Source: Cryomorphaceae bacterium
GTDB taxonomy: Bacteria; Bacteroidota; Bacteroidia; Flavobacteriales; Crocinitomicaceae
Length of the DNA: 58,381 bases
NCBI GenBank assembly: GCA_021298235.1
Contig: JAJTDX010000001.1
Span: 1 to 58,381, forward strand
Direction: 5' to 3'
Shown here one piece after another: positions 25,412 to 34,765 of the stretch; the stretch's first letter is position 1, and each line of letters opens with the position of its first letter. Both the position numbers and the translations under genes were made by a program. Under the pieces are notes generated by a model. The model had not been told where the DNA came from, ran no database searches, and saw only the letters and a program-made list of their open reading frames with translations.

Positions 25412-26298
25412 TTTTTCGAATTCATCAAGTCTTTGACAATGAGTTCGGGGAGCGAGTCCAAATCATCCGTTTCGTATGTGAACAGCTCCGAGCCTTTTTC
25501 CCAATCGGTAGTGAATGCAACGTGCACCTTTTCAAGCGACTCACAAAATACTCCGAGTGGAAGCTGACACCCACCCTCTAAAAGGTTCAATACCTTGCGT
25601 TCGACTCCAATTTGTCTCGCAACAACAGCGTTGTTCAGTTTCTGAAGCAACTCAAACAACTGCTCATCTGAAGAGCGGATCTGCAATGCAAGCACTCCTT
25701 GTGCAGGGGCAGGAACAAATTCCGTAGGATCCATTACTTCCACATGAAAATCACTAAGATCGATCTTTAGTCGATCAACACCTGCTTTTGCCAGCATGAT
25801 CGCGTCATACATACCGTCCCGCAATTTACCAATTCTGGTAGGTACGTTCCCACGTAGATCCTTTATTTCCGACTCCGGTAAAAATCTTCTCAGCTGAGCT
25901 TTCCTCCGTGCCGAAGACGTACCAATCACTGCACCATCTTTGATTCCCCACAAATGCTCAAACGAAACACTATCTTTTCTCACAAGGAGCAGATCTGCAG
26001 GATTTTCTCGGTCTGAAACTGCCGCAACGATCAATCCTTCTGGTTGTTCTGTTTCCAGGTCTTTGTGCGAATGCACCGCGAGGTCAATCTCCTGATTCAA
26101 CAAAGCAGACTCAATTTCCTTGGTGAAAAAACCCTTGCCCTCCATTTTATCGAAACTAAGGTTCTGGATTGCATCCCCCTGAGTTGTGATTATGAAAATT
26201 TCGGCCTCCTGTCCCAGCATTTGTAACTGTCGTTTGACAAATTCAGCCTGCCAAAGGGCTAGGTCGCTCCCCCGGGAACCAATACGGATTTTATGCAT
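25408..26298 (-). CDS. hemC: Hydroxymethylbilane synthase (porphobilinogen deaminase)
   Basis: The protein has 296 residues and begins RIGSRGSDLALWQAEFVK. It contains GKGFFTKEIE, AVHSHKDLE, GTSSARRKAQL, and the cofactor cysteine in LEGGCQLPLG near residue 244, where the dipyrromethane group attaches. It polymerises four porphobilinogens into hydroxymethylbilane in the cytoplasm. Its ATG directly abuts the hemA stop codon (TGA then ATG, no gap), and it overlaps hemD by four bases, so the three genes are translationally coupled. Length and motifs are normal. Confidence 0.97.
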   Translation of the reverse strand: MHKIRIGSRGSDLALWQAEFVKRQLQMLGQEAEIFIITTQGDAIQNLSFDKMEGKGFFTKEIESALLNQEIDLAVHSHKDLETEQPEGLIVAAVSDRENPADLLLVRKDSVSFEHLWGIKDGAVIGTSSARRKAQLRRFLPESEIKDLRGNVPTRIGKLRDGMYDAIMLAKAGVDRLKIDLSDFHVEVMDPTEFVPAPAQGVLALQIRSSDEQLFELLQKLNNAVVARQIGVERKVLNLLEGGCQLPLGVFCESLEKVHVAFTTDWEKGSELFTYETDDLDSLPELIVKDLMNSKN

Positions 26299-27528
26299 TC
26301 AGTTTTTGTTTATCAGAATATCTTTTGCCATAAGCATAGGCACGCTCATGTATTTCTTTTCCATATAACCCAAGACTTTCTCTAAAATCTCCCTTGAGTG
26401 TTCGTCCATTGCTTCAATGTCTTTTTTGAAAATTTCATTCACCGCGTTGGAACGAATTTCCTTGACTTTTTCTGGCACCTCGCGCATTGCAAGCTCTACC
26501 TGACGCGTTCGGTACAACAAATCAAAGTCAGAAAGGGCAACTTCGATAAGCTCTTCAACGCGCCCTACCTCAAGGCTTCGTTCTTTCAAATTTTCATTGG
26601 AAATCCTTTGTAATAGATCAACCGAAATATGAGTTACAGAATGATTTTCCAAAATTTCGGGATGCAGATCCTGAGGAATTGCAATATCTAGAACTACTTT
26701 TCTATTTCGGTCTTCACCGAGCAGATGTGCATATATTTCCGGAGTTATGACGTGCGTATCCGCTCCGGTACAACTAATAATAACATCAAAGCCGCCGTCA
26801 TATGTAGCTAATTCTTCTAAAGGAAATGCTACTCCATTCAATTCAGAAGCCAATTTTTCTGCTTTCGAAAATGTCCTGTTGAATACAGCAAAGCGTTTAA
26901 ACCCATGTTTTTTAAGGAACTTCGACATGTTTGTGTTCGTTGTGCCGGCACCGATGATTAAAATTCGGGAGTCCAGTGGCACGTTCATGTCACGTAACCT
27001 ATGATAGGCCAAGGAAACAACTGACACGGGCTTCGTTGCAATGCTCGTTTGTGTGTAGACCTTCTTGGCTGTCTCAATGGTATGGCGCAAAACTAGACGA
27101 ATGAGGTCCCCGGTAAGGCCGGAATTGCGGCACAACTCATATGCTGTTCGGACCTGAGTTATTATTTCACGTTCCCCGATTACCATGGAATCAATTGAGG
27201 AAGCCACTCTCAGAACATGATTTACCGCATCGTTCCCATGGGCAAACTCAGCACCTTGCAAAAGCAATTCTTTCTCAGATACGTGCAGTTCAGGATAAAC
27301 AAGATCCAAAAGTTCTTTAAGAAAAGAAACACCACAATTTTCTGAGCTGACCAACCAAAATTCTATACGGTTACACGTTGATAAAAAGAGTACTTCATCT
27401 ACACCTAAATATTCTTTGATAGGATTAATGCGGCTTGATTGCATTTCTGGATCAATATGCAATTTACCGATCGTGCTGACCTCAAGGTTGCGGTGCGTAA
27501 AAGCAATGCTATGGAAGTTTTCCGGCAT
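26299..27528 (-). CDS. hemA: Glutamyl-tRNA reductase
   Basis: With the ATG at 27528 the protein has 409 residues. It begins near FHSIAFTHRNLEV, as the family does. The catalytic cysteine lies in STCNRIEF near residue 50. GEREI and the NADPH Rossmann motif GAGTTNTNM follow, then a C-terminal dimerisation helix. It reduces glutamyl-tRNA to glutamate-1-semialdehyde, the committed step of C5-pathway heme synthesis, so this organism uses the C5 route. The frame extends upstream to 27618, but that would add 30 residues with no counterpart. It starts the hemACD operon and diverges from rsmI across about 120 bases. Heme-dependent stability control cannot be judged here. Confidence 0.96.
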   Translation of the reverse strand: MPENFHSIAFTHRNLEVSTIGKLHIDPEMQSSRINPIKEYLGVDEVLFLSTCNRIEFWLVSSENCGVSFLKELLDLVYPELHVSEKELLLQGAEFAHGNDAVNHVLRVASSIDSMVIGEREIITQVRTAYELCRNSGLTGDLIRLVLRHTIETAKKVYTQTSIATKPVSVVSLAYHRLRDMNVPLDSRILIIGAGTTNTNMSKFLKKHGFKRFAVFNRTFSKAEKLASELNGVAFPLEELATYDGGFDVIISCTGADTHVITPEIYAHLLGEDRNRKVVLDIAIPQDLHPEILENHSVTHISVDLLQRISNENLKERSLEVGRVEELIEVALSDFDLLYRTRQVELAMREVPEKVKEIRSNAVNEIFKKDIEAMDEHSREILEKVLGYMEKKYMSVPMLMAKDILINKN

Positions 27529-27649
27529 AAGTACAAAATTGCAAAGTCTACTTTCGATATTTGTCACAGAAATGTCATTAATACAATTTAGAATGACTCT
27601 AAATCTCAAGGCTTTCATACCTTCGCGTATAATTTAACACGAGACGACC

Positions 27650-28336
27650 ATGTCTAAACTGGTTCTTGTTCCGACACCTATTGGCAACCTAGAAGATATC
27701 ACACTTCGTTCTCTTCGAATGCTGCGTGAAGCATCATTCATATTGGCAGAAGACACCAGGGTCACCCGAAAGCTTCTGTCACATTTTGAAATATCTAATC
27801 CTTTGTTCTCTTTTCATTCTAATAACGAACACAAAGTGTTGTCTGGGATGATCGAACGAATTGCCACCAACGAACTGGTTGTCCTTGTTTCCGACGCGGG
27901 TACACCTGGAATTTCCGATCCGGGTTTTTTACTGGTTCGTGCATGCCTCGAGGCGGGTATTCAGGTTGAATGTCTTCCCGGGCCTACCGCTTTTGTTCCG
28001 GCACTCGTGGCAAGTGGATTTTCATGTGACAGGTTTGTATTTGAGGGATTTCTGCCCCACAAGAAAGGCCGTCAAACTAAATTGATGAGGCTTGCTCAAG
28101 AGGAGAGAACTGTCATTCTTTACGAATCTCCTCATCGCCTCCAAAAATGTCTTGAGCAGATCTGCGAATTCATCAGTCCCGGCAGAAGGGTGTGTGTAGT
28201 GCGAGAAATCTCCAAATTCTACGAAGAATTCAAGCGGGGTACCGCAGATGAACTGAGGGTTTATTTCGCAGAGCATCCGCCGAAGGGAGAGATAGTTGTT
28301 TTAATTGAAGGTAAAAATGGAAAAGACGAAGAGTGA
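27650..28336 (+). CDS. rsmI: 16S rRNA (cytidine1402-2'-O)-methyltransferase
   Basis: The protein has 228 residues with the tetrapyrrole-methylase-fold RsmI signature: PTPIGNLEDITLRSL at the start, LAEDTRVTRKLLSHF near 32, VSDAGTPGISDPG near 80, LPGPTAFVPALVASG near 109 and GFLPHKKGRQ. It methylates the ribose of C1402 in the ribosomal P site with S-adenosylmethionine. A near-consensus -7 box (TACCTTCG, 27619-27626) lies 23 bases before the ATG. The 3' end overlaps the next gene by 20 bases. Length is slightly below some orthologues because the C-terminal extension is short. Confidence 0.96.
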   Translation: MSKLVLVPTPIGNLEDITLRSLRMLREASFILAEDTRVTRKLLSHFEISNPLFSFHSNNEHKVLSGMIERIATNELVVLVSDAGTPGISDPGFLLVRACLEAGIQVECLPGPTAFVPALVASGFSCDRFVFEGFLPHKKGRQTKLMRLAQEERTVILYESPHRLQKCLEQICEFISPGRRVCVVREISKFYEEFKRGTADELRVYFAEHPPKGEIVVLIEGKNGKDEE

Positions 28337-29351
28337 GGGATTCTTCCTTGTCAAAAAGGGCGCAGCGGCACAGGCCTTTGAGCTGAAAACACTTGAGCTA
28401 GATGCACCAGCTGACGACGAGGTATTAATTGAGGTTGAGGCATTCGGTTTAAACTTTGCGGATGTCATGGCGCGTAAGGGCTTCTACAGGGAGGCGCCTG
28501 CGATGCCATGTATCGTGGGATATGAAGTTGTGGGTAGGGTGAGTCGTAATGGAAAGAATGTGTCTGCCGAGCTTCTTGGAAAGAGAGTAGTGGCCTTTTG
28601 TCGATTTGGAGGATATGCAAAGCATGTACTTACCAAAGCAACTGCGATTCATGAAATAGACAATACTCCTGCTGAGGATGCGCTTGCATTGTGCACACAG
28701 GGCGTGACCGCATATTATATGGCTTCCTTGTTGACACCAGTCAGAAAAGGGGATCGAGTGCTTATTCATGCCGCTGCCGGGGGGGTAGGAAGCCTGTTAA
28801 TTCAACTTTGCAAACTAACTGGTGCAGAGGTCATTGCTAAGGTCGGGAGCAAAACAAAAGGCGAGCTTGCCAAATCATTAGGTGCCGACCATATCATCAA
28901 CTATAAGGAAACAGAATACACACAGCAACTGAAGCAGATTTTGGGAGATCAGACCCTTGATGTTTCTTTTAACGCTGTAGGAGGAAGAACGTTTAGAAAG
29001 GATTTTCACTTCATGGGGGCCGGCAGCAGAATGGTTTTGTTTGGTGGCGCAGAATTAACCAATGGAAAATGGGGCATCTTCTCTCAACTCAACTTTCTCA
29101 GAAACATGGGCTTAGTACTGCCCGTGGGCCTAATGATGAGCTCGCGAAATATTTTAGGTGTTAATATGCTTAAACTCGCGGATCAAAAGCCAGAGGTGCT
29201 TTCCGAATGTCTGAAGGAGGTTGTTTCATCCTATAAGAACGGGAAGTTAAAACCAATCTCTGGCCAAACGTTTAATTTCTCTGCACTTGCTGAAGCCCAT
29301 GAAGAGCTTGGCTCAGGCAGGTCTAAAGGTAAATTGTCTGTTTTCTGGTAA
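28317..29351 (+). CDS. Medium-chain dehydrogenase/reductase, quinone oxidoreductase or VAT-1-like
   Basis: The protein has 344 residues from the ATG at 28317. A TTG at 28305 would add four. The N-terminal GroES-like half (FGLNFADVMARKGFY, PAMPCIVGYEVVG) and the NADPH-binding half (HAAAGGVGSLLIQLCKLTGAEVIA near 151) are typical of zinc-free quinone oxidoreductases. The catalytic and structural zinc cysteines of alcohol dehydrogenases are absent. The C-terminal region (MMSSRNILGVNMLKL) resembles VAT-1-type members. It overlaps rsmI by 20 bases, so the two are co-transcribed. The natural substrate is unknown; an enone or quinone is typical of the family. Confidence 0.85.
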   Translation: MEKTKSEGFFLVKKGAAAQAFELKTLELDAPADDEVLIEVEAFGLNFADVMARKGFYREAPAMPCIVGYEVVGRVSRNGKNVSAELLGKRVVAFCRFGGYAKHVLTKATAIHEIDNTPAEDALALCTQGVTAYYMASLLTPVRKGDRVLIHAAAGGVGSLLIQLCKLTGAEVIAKVGSKTKGELAKSLGADHIINYKETEYTQQLKQILGDQTLDVSFNAVGGRTFRKDFHFMGAGSRMVLFGGAELTNGKWGIFSQLNFLRNMGLVLPVGLMMSSRNILGVNMLKLADQKPEVLSECLKEVVSSYKNGKLKPISGQTFNFSALAEAHEELGSGRSKGKLSVFW

Positions 29352-29365
29352 CAACTGGTATTGTT

Positions 29366-29398
29366 TTTGAAAGAGAGGCGCCTGAAACATTAAATTTG
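29366..29398 (+). promoter_or_regulatory. Promoter of the envelope cassette (29.4-33.4 kb)
   Basis: TTTG at 29366-29369, 21 bases, then a perfect TAAATTTG at 29391-29398. The ATG at 29403 is only four bases after the box, so the message would be leaderless or nearly so. Confidence 0.55.
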
Positions 29399-29402
29399 TA
29401 CA

Positions 29403-30083
29403 ATGAGTCGAATCGTTTTTACACTTTTTATTTGCCTTTTCATGGGCATCACTTCTTGTGTAGAGATCATAGATGACATTACCCTAAAGAATGATGGGAG
29501 CGGTGTGTTTAAATATACAGTTAACCTTAGTTCGAGTAAAATAAAAATAAAAAGCATTCTTGCCCTGGACAGTCTCGATGGAAAAAAAGTCCCGAAGATC
29601 GAAGATATCAAAGAAAAAATTTCCCAATTCAAGTCAAAACTATCCTCCAAGCAAGGAATAGCAAATGTTACTATTGATTCCGACTTTGAAGACTTCGTTT
29701 TTAAATTCCGTTGCGATTTTTCAAGTGTTTCAACTCTGCAGAATGCCATTAAGGAGGTTATTGAGGAAATGGCCAACGAAAAAATGAACGTTGCCGATTA
29801 TCAGGAATGGCTCTCATGGGATGGACAAAAGCTGGTTCGTTCCATTCCGGAAATTACCCTCGAAAAAACCAAAAATCTCAAACAAGAAGAGATCGAGCAA
29901 TTGAAGCTAGGTAGTTACACCTCAATCTCGCGATTTGAACGACTCGTGGACCGATTTGAAAACCCCGAGGCTAAACTTTCACAAAACAAACTAAACGTGA
30001 TGGTTAAGACAGGAGCCTATTCGCTGATTCAAAACCCCAACTTGCTGGAAAACACTATATATCTAACCCCCCTGAAGAATTAG
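29403..30083 (+). CDS. Hypothetical lipoprotein, first gene of envelope cassette
   Basis: The protein has 226 residues. The signal peptide ends in a lipobox (MGITSC, Cys19), so it is probably a lipoprotein. The mature sequence opens EIIDDITLKNDGSGVFKYTVNLS, a strand pair often seen in Bacteroidota lipoproteins with a bilobed beta fold. It then has a long charged helix (IEDIKEKISQFKSKLSSKQ) and a TIDSDFEDFVFKFRCDF strand pair. I do not recognise a named family. It is followed 29 bases later by a 633-residue secreted protein and then a related 442-residue protein, suggesting the three work together at the envelope. Function unknown. Confidence 0.75.
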   Translation: MSRIVFTLFICLFMGITSCVEIIDDITLKNDGSGVFKYTVNLSSSKIKIKSILALDSLDGKKVPKIEDIKEKISQFKSKLSSKQGIANVTIDSDFEDFVFKFRCDFSSVSTLQNAIKEVIEEMANEKMNVADYQEWLSWDGQKLVRSIPEITLEKTKNLKQEEIEQLKLGSYTSISRFERLVDRFENPEAKLSQNKLNVMVKTGAYSLIQNPNLLENTIYLTPLKN

Positions 30084-30112
30084 AAGACAGAAATTGCTAA
30101 CTTCGCAACACT

Positions 30113-32014
30113 ATGTCTAGGCCAACGGCACACATTTCATCGCGCAACCGTCAGTTAATTCTGATTTTTTGCTCTTTTTTAATTGCTTGGACCTCTTTTT
30201 CTCAGAGATCAGAAGCACTCATTCCAAAAGATGCGTCTACCGTTTTCAGCATCAATAACTTTTCATTACTTCAAAAAATCTCGATCGATGACCTCGTTAA
30301 ATACGAGTTCATGGAAGAGGTCCAACAAGAACTTTTTGATGGTTCAACTTCCGGAAAAACATTGAAAGATTCCGGCATCGACTTTGACCAGAAGCTAAAT
30401 GTGTTCTATGGCAAGGAAGACGCCTTCGAGATTTCCGGATTTACTTTCGGCGTAAAGGATAAGCAAAAATTATTCAGCGTTTTCGATGACTTCGCATTGG
30501 TAGAAAGTCCGTACGAGGGAGTAGAGTACTATACCTCCTACTTCAATAGCCTTTTGATTCAAGGCTCATCGGCACTGCTTATTCGTGTTGAACCTTCGAT
30601 GGAAAATGTAGACGCTGTCACGGATTCAATTTGGTTTTCCCGAGGCAACAGAAATCCATTCGAGCAGTTTGACACCTATGAAGAGTCACTTGAAGAATCA
30701 GAAGATGAATTTTTAAACGAACTCCAAAATGAGGAGGAAACGGAAGAATCCGATCCGCTTGATATGGAGACCCTTACCGGTGAAGATGATCTAGAACAGA
30801 AGAATTATTATGAGTTGAGAGACAGTGTACAAATGGAGCTACAGGCTACTTTGATGGAGCGCGTCTGCAACGAGCTTCTGATCCGAAAAATAAACTTGGT
30901 GACTTTCGACAATCGTTTTGCCGAACAGTTGACGCATAGCTCAGAGGCCGTATTCTACTTGGACAATGCGCGAAGCCTCCAGAATGCGCAAGGTTTATGG
31001 TATTTCGAAACCATGTTTCCATCTTTATATCAAGACATCAAAGAATTATATTCCGGAAATGTGATGCTTGGAGACCTGATGCTGCATCAGAATTCAGTTG
31101 AATTTGTGATGAATGCCCGCTACGGCCCAGAGCTAGGTTCGATCTATGAAGAAATGAACGATGCCCGTTTTGACAAACAAGTACTTAAATACATCAACAA
31201 GAACAACACGGCCTACTTCACCTACAACATTGACATGCGGCAAGCATACGAACAGGCATACAAAGTCATTATGCCCATTTTGTCGGATGAACGAAACCTG
31301 CGGATCAGCACCAATGTACTTACTCTTGAGCTTTTGAATGAATTTGTCGACAAAGATGCTCTTTTCAATACCTACAAGGGAAGCATGTTTGGAACTTTCG
31401 GTGGAATTAAAAAAATCAAAACCACCAAGATCGATTTCAGTTATGATGAAGAAACTTTCGAATACGTAGAAAAAGAGGTTGATGCTGAAGAAGATATGCC
31501 TGTGTTTACACTTGGATTTACCACCGAACGATCAGACATTCCGGAGAAAGTTTTGAAACACCTTTCTCGCATGACGTCACGCTTTCAAAACAAGGGAAAT
31601 TATTGGGTTTATGAGGATGCCATTCTCGAAGCCGCACCCTTGTATATGATAAACCGGAACGGGCTCTTCATTTTTACAAATGACGAAGATTTGGTTGTCA
31701 ATCATGCAGATGGTTATGGCGAAGAAGCACTTCATGGAAAAGAGGCCAAGAAATGCATGAAAAGCGGGTTCATGTATGGTAAAATAGATTGGTCCAATAC
31801 GATTGAAAAATTTCCCAGAGACTTTTTCAGTGAAAAGCAGAACCAGGTATTGGATGCAATGCGTGGCAAAACGGGAAGCATGGAGCTGACTACGTCCGAA
31901 ACAACAAAAGAAGGAACTCGCTTTGATCTGGTTTATTATTTCGAGGGGTCTTATGAAAACTCCGGGAAATACCTCCTTGATCTATTGAACAGCATCTACG
32001 TGATGTCAAAATAG
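30113..32014 (+). CDS. Large secreted protein of unknown function (DUF4836-like opening)
   Basis: The protein has 633 residues. It has a signal peptide with an unusually long polar start (MSRPTAHISSRNRQ, then LILIFCSFLIAWTSFSQ). The mature protein opens ALIPKDASTVFSINNFSLLQK, the pattern seen in DUF4836-type Bacteroidota proteins, which otherwise have no known role. A very acidic stretch (about residues 187-240, rich in Glu and Asp) interrupts it. The opening segment aligns by eye with the next gene's product: ISIDDLVKYEF here against IPFRDLLSYEF there, each followed by a glycine-containing helix and an LxxFY/LYFF strand. No lipobox, membrane segment after the signal, or T9SS domain is visible. 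It is probably periplasmic or outer-membrane associated. Confidence 0.7.
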   Translation: MSRPTAHISSRNRQLILIFCSFLIAWTSFSQRSEALIPKDASTVFSINNFSLLQKISIDDLVKYEFMEEVQQELFDGSTSGKTLKDSGIDFDQKLNVFYGKEDAFEISGFTFGVKDKQKLFSVFDDFALVESPYEGVEYYTSYFNSLLIQGSSALLIRVEPSMENVDAVTDSIWFSRGNRNPFEQFDTYEESLEESEDEFLNELQNEEETEESDPLDMETLTGEDDLEQKNYYELRDSVQMELQATLMERVCNELLIRKINLVTFDNRFAEQLTHSSEAVFYLDNARSLQNAQGLWYFETMFPSLYQDIKELYSGNVMLGDLMLHQNSVEFVMNARYGPELGSIYEEMNDARFDKQVLKYINKNNTAYFTYNIDMRQAYEQAYKVIMPILSDERNLRISTNVLTLELLNEFVDKDALFNTYKGSMFGTFGGIKKIKTTKIDFSYDEETFEYVEKEVDAEEDMPVFTLGFTTERSDIPEKVLKHLSRMTSRFQNKGNYWVYEDAILEAAPLYMINRNGLFIFTNDEDLVVNHADGYGEEALHGKEAKKCMKSGFMYGKIDWSNTIEKFPRDFFSEKQNQVLDAMRGKTGSMELTTSETTKEGTRFDLVYYFEGSYENSGKYLLDLLNSIYVMSK

Positions 32015-32023
32015 AAATCAGGT

Positions 32024-33352
32024 ATGTTTAAGAAATTCGGTCTGATCTTCGTTCTTGCGCTGGCTTTAGCCGCATTTTTGGTGTTACGTCCGTACATTTT
32101 CAAGAAGGCGGATCCCCCACTCATCACAGACAGGCTACCCGATGCGGATTTCATAGGTCGAGCCTATTTATTAGATGTTGCCAGAGAAACGAGCGGAATG
32201 CTCTATTACCATAAAATTCCATTCAGAGATCTGCTTTCCTATGAATTTATTCTGAGTCAGGGAAAACAATATGGGCTCAACTTACAAGATCCTCTTTATT
32301 TTTTCGCCAATGAAAATGGCAATTGGGGAGCATTGCTTCAAGTAAGCGACAGCAGTAAAATACTAGAGGGAATCGAACGGTTGAGAAAATTTACAAAGAT
32401 TACGGATTCCCTTCATGAAGAACACCGTATTTTCTCTTTTCCCGAGCAAGGGGGCAACCTTATCTATGGAAAGAATTACATGCTCATATACAAAGGAACC
32501 GAATTCAAAAAGGTCTTTGACAGAGTAACGAAGGCAAAGAGAGGAGATGTTTCGCCTGTTTGGAAAGCTTTCCTTCGCGAAAAACAATTTAAAGATGAAA
32601 AACTTGTGATATGCTCGAATTGGTCGAAGATAAACGAAAATGGCATTAGTACCGCGCTCTTTGCTCACGACAGCGATTCCATTAGTTTTCGTTTGAAGTC
32701 CTATATACGTAACAAAAAGCCTCTGAACATTTCTATGAAAAAGGAGGGTGTCTCCTTCAGCTCAAAAGGGTATGTCAGTAGAATGTTGAATCTACATTTG
32801 GACATTTCTAATCTTAGGGATGCCGAGGATGATCCTTTTTATCAATTGATGGTGAAGCTTGGTCGTCGTGTAGGGTTTCCAACAAAAGAATTTATGAATG
32901 CCTGGGAAGGAGACATTTCTTTCAGGCAAGGAGGGTTTCAAACCATTAAAGAATCCTACATCGAATCTGTGCTGGATGAAGACTTTAATGTGACAGAGGT
33001 AACAAAAGAAAAAGAAGTAAAAGTACCGGGGTTTTCGTTGATGCTCTCAGTAAATGAAAATCATCAAAAATTGATTAATCGTCTGTTTGCAAAAGGACTA
33101 CTTCGGCAGGAAGAAAAGCAGTTGCGATTTTTATTTTCACCCCCATTAAAAATGCAAAAGAGGTCTGGTTATTATTACTTTTTCAGCGGAGACTATCTTC
33201 CCAGAACAGAACAGCAAACCACAAATCATGGCGTTTGGATGCATAAGGGTACCAGTTATGAGTTTAGCATTGACTCCCTAAGCACTAATGAAATCTTCGG
33301 GTCAGTGTATATTCCTGTCAATAGAATTATCCGAAAGAGTCGATTTTTCTAG
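32024..33352 (+). CDS. Membrane-anchored envelope protein of unknown function, paralogue of upstream gene product
   Basis: The protein has 442 residues. An N-terminal hydrophobic stretch (FGLIFVLALALAAFLVLRPYIF) lacks a clear signal peptidase site and probably stays as a membrane anchor, leaving the rest outside the cytoplasm. The following region (RLPDADFIGRAYLLDVA, then IPFRDLLSYEF and GLNLQDPLYFF) parallels the start of the preceding protein, so the two genes look like diverged duplicates. There is no recognised catalytic motif. The gene starts nine bases after its neighbour's stop, in the same operon. The next gene, phoH-like, starts 87 bases later and is probably separate. Confidence 0.7.
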   Translation: MFKKFGLIFVLALALAAFLVLRPYIFKKADPPLITDRLPDADFIGRAYLLDVARETSGMLYYHKIPFRDLLSYEFILSQGKQYGLNLQDPLYFFANENGNWGALLQVSDSSKILEGIERLRKFTKITDSLHEEHRIFSFPEQGGNLIYGKNYMLIYKGTEFKKVFDRVTKAKRGDVSPVWKAFLREKQFKDEKLVICSNWSKINENGISTALFAHDSDSISFRLKSYIRNKKPLNISMKKEGVSFSSKGYVSRMLNLHLDISNLRDAEDDPFYQLMVKLGRRVGFPTKEFMNAWEGDISFRQGGFQTIKESYIESVLDEDFNVTEVTKEKEVKVPGFSLMLSVNENHQKLINRLFAKGLLRQEEKQLRFLFSPPLKMQKRSGYYYFFSGDYLPRTEQQTTNHGVWMHKGTSYEFSIDSLSTNEIFGSVYIPVNRIIRKSRFF

Positions 33353-33439
33353 TTAGACTAACACCGGTATGTAGAAAACTCCGGATATGTTTTTTCCTTT
33401 TTTTAGCTCTAAACCTGTATTTTCAATGAAATTTCAGGC

Positions 33440-34765
33440 ATGGCAAAAAAGCAAAAAATCTTCGTACTTGACACCTCGGTCCTTTTACATGATCATCAGT
33501 CGATCACTCATTTTAAAACGGCGAATGTCGCCATCCCTATTACCGTTCTGGAGGAGCTGGATAAGTTCAAAATTGGAAATGACACCAAAAATTTCTCCGC
33601 CCGAGAAGTTATTCGCTTTATAGACAAATTATCCTCCAGTGGCAGTCTGCAGGAATGGATTTCTCTCGGGAAAGATATGGGTAGCTTTAGAGTAATCCTC
33701 GAAAATAATCCGCGAGAGGTCAATGCTGAATACATTTATTCTGTAGGAAAAAACGACCATAAAATAATTAATGCAGCGCTTTATTTAAAAGAGACAGAGA
33801 TAAAAAAAGAGGTGGTTTTGGTCACCAAGGACATTAATCTTCGAATCAAGGCAAAAGCGCTTGGAGTGGCTGCCGAGGATTATGAAACAGGTAAGGTTGA
33901 CAATAATCATCTGGAGGAATCCTCCGCATATACCATTGAAGGAGTCGACTCCGAGACCATACGTCAGATATTTACCAGCGGAAAAGTCGAGGAAGCAGGT
34001 ATCTTGGGAAAGAAAAAGGTTTCAAACGGCTACTATATTCTGAAAAATGGAAAAAGTTCTTGTCTTGCAGGTTACAACCATTTTAACGACCAATTAGAGC
34101 GGATAGAAAAGGAATACATTTATGGCATTAAGCCAAAAAACGCAGAACAGGCATTCGCATTTCATGCCCTGATGAATCCGAATGTCAAGTTAGTTGCGCT
34201 GCAGGGAGTAGCCGGAACGGGAAAAACCCTTTTAGCGCTTGCCTCTGCATTGGAACAGAGCAAACAATTCCATCAATGTATTCTCGCTCGTCCCATTGTG
34301 CCACTCTCCAATAAGGACATTGGTTTCTTGCCAGGTGATGCCAACGACAAAATTGGACCATATATGGAACCGCTTTGGGACAACCTAAAGTTCATAAAGT
34401 CACAATTCGGAGAGAACGAAAAAAAGCATAAGGCAATTTTGGAAATGGAACAGGCAGGAAGGATTGTTATCACCCCTTTGGCCTTTATTCGCGGAAGAAG
34501 CCTATCGAATATCATGTTTATTATCGATGAAGCGCAGAATCTGACGCCACACGAAGTTAAAACCATTATCACTCGTGCAGGAGAGAATACAAAAATCGTC
34601 TTCACCGGGGATGTTCACCAGATTGACACGCCCTATTTGGATGAAAACAGCAACGGGCTAGCATACCTCATTGATCGATTGAAGGGACAAGACCTCTTTG
34701 CACATGTAAAACTGGAAAAAGGAGAGCGTTCTGAGCTTGCCAATCTTGCCAATGAATTACTTTGA
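33440..34765 (+). CDS. PhoH family protein with N-terminal PIN domain (PhoH2 type)
   Basis: The protein has 441 residues. Residues about 1-150 are a PIN nuclease-like domain: FVLDTSVLLHD carries the first acidic residue, EELDKFK follows, and VTKDINLRIKA near 130 carries another Asp. Residues about 230-441 are a PhoH ATPase with Walker A GVAGTGKT near 256, RPIVPLSNKDIGFLPGD, Walker B IIDEAQN near 360, and TGDVHQIDTPY. PIN-PhoH (PhoH2/YlaK) proteins have been described as RNA-unwinding ribonucleases. No antitoxin-like small gene is next to it. Its last nine bases overlap the 3' end of the TIGR01777 gene on the opposite strand. Cytoplasmic. Confidence 0.93.
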   Translation: MAKKQKIFVLDTSVLLHDHQSITHFKTANVAIPITVLEELDKFKIGNDTKNFSAREVIRFIDKLSSSGSLQEWISLGKDMGSFRVILENNPREVNAEYIYSVGKNDHKIINAALYLKETEIKKEVVLVTKDINLRIKAKALGVAAEDYETGKVDNNHLEESSAYTIEGVDSETIRQIFTSGKVEEAGILGKKKVSNGYYILKNGKSSCLAGYNHFNDQLERIEKEYIYGIKPKNAEQAFAFHALMNPNVKLVALQGVAGTGKTLLALASALEQSKQFHQCILARPIVPLSNKDIGFLPGDANDKIGPYMEPLWDNLKFIKSQFGENEKKHKAILEMEQAGRIVITPLAFIRGRSLSNIMFIIDEAQNLTPHEVKTIITRAGENTKIVFTGDVHQIDTPYLDENSNGLAYLIDRLKGQDLFAHVKLEKGERSELANLANELL

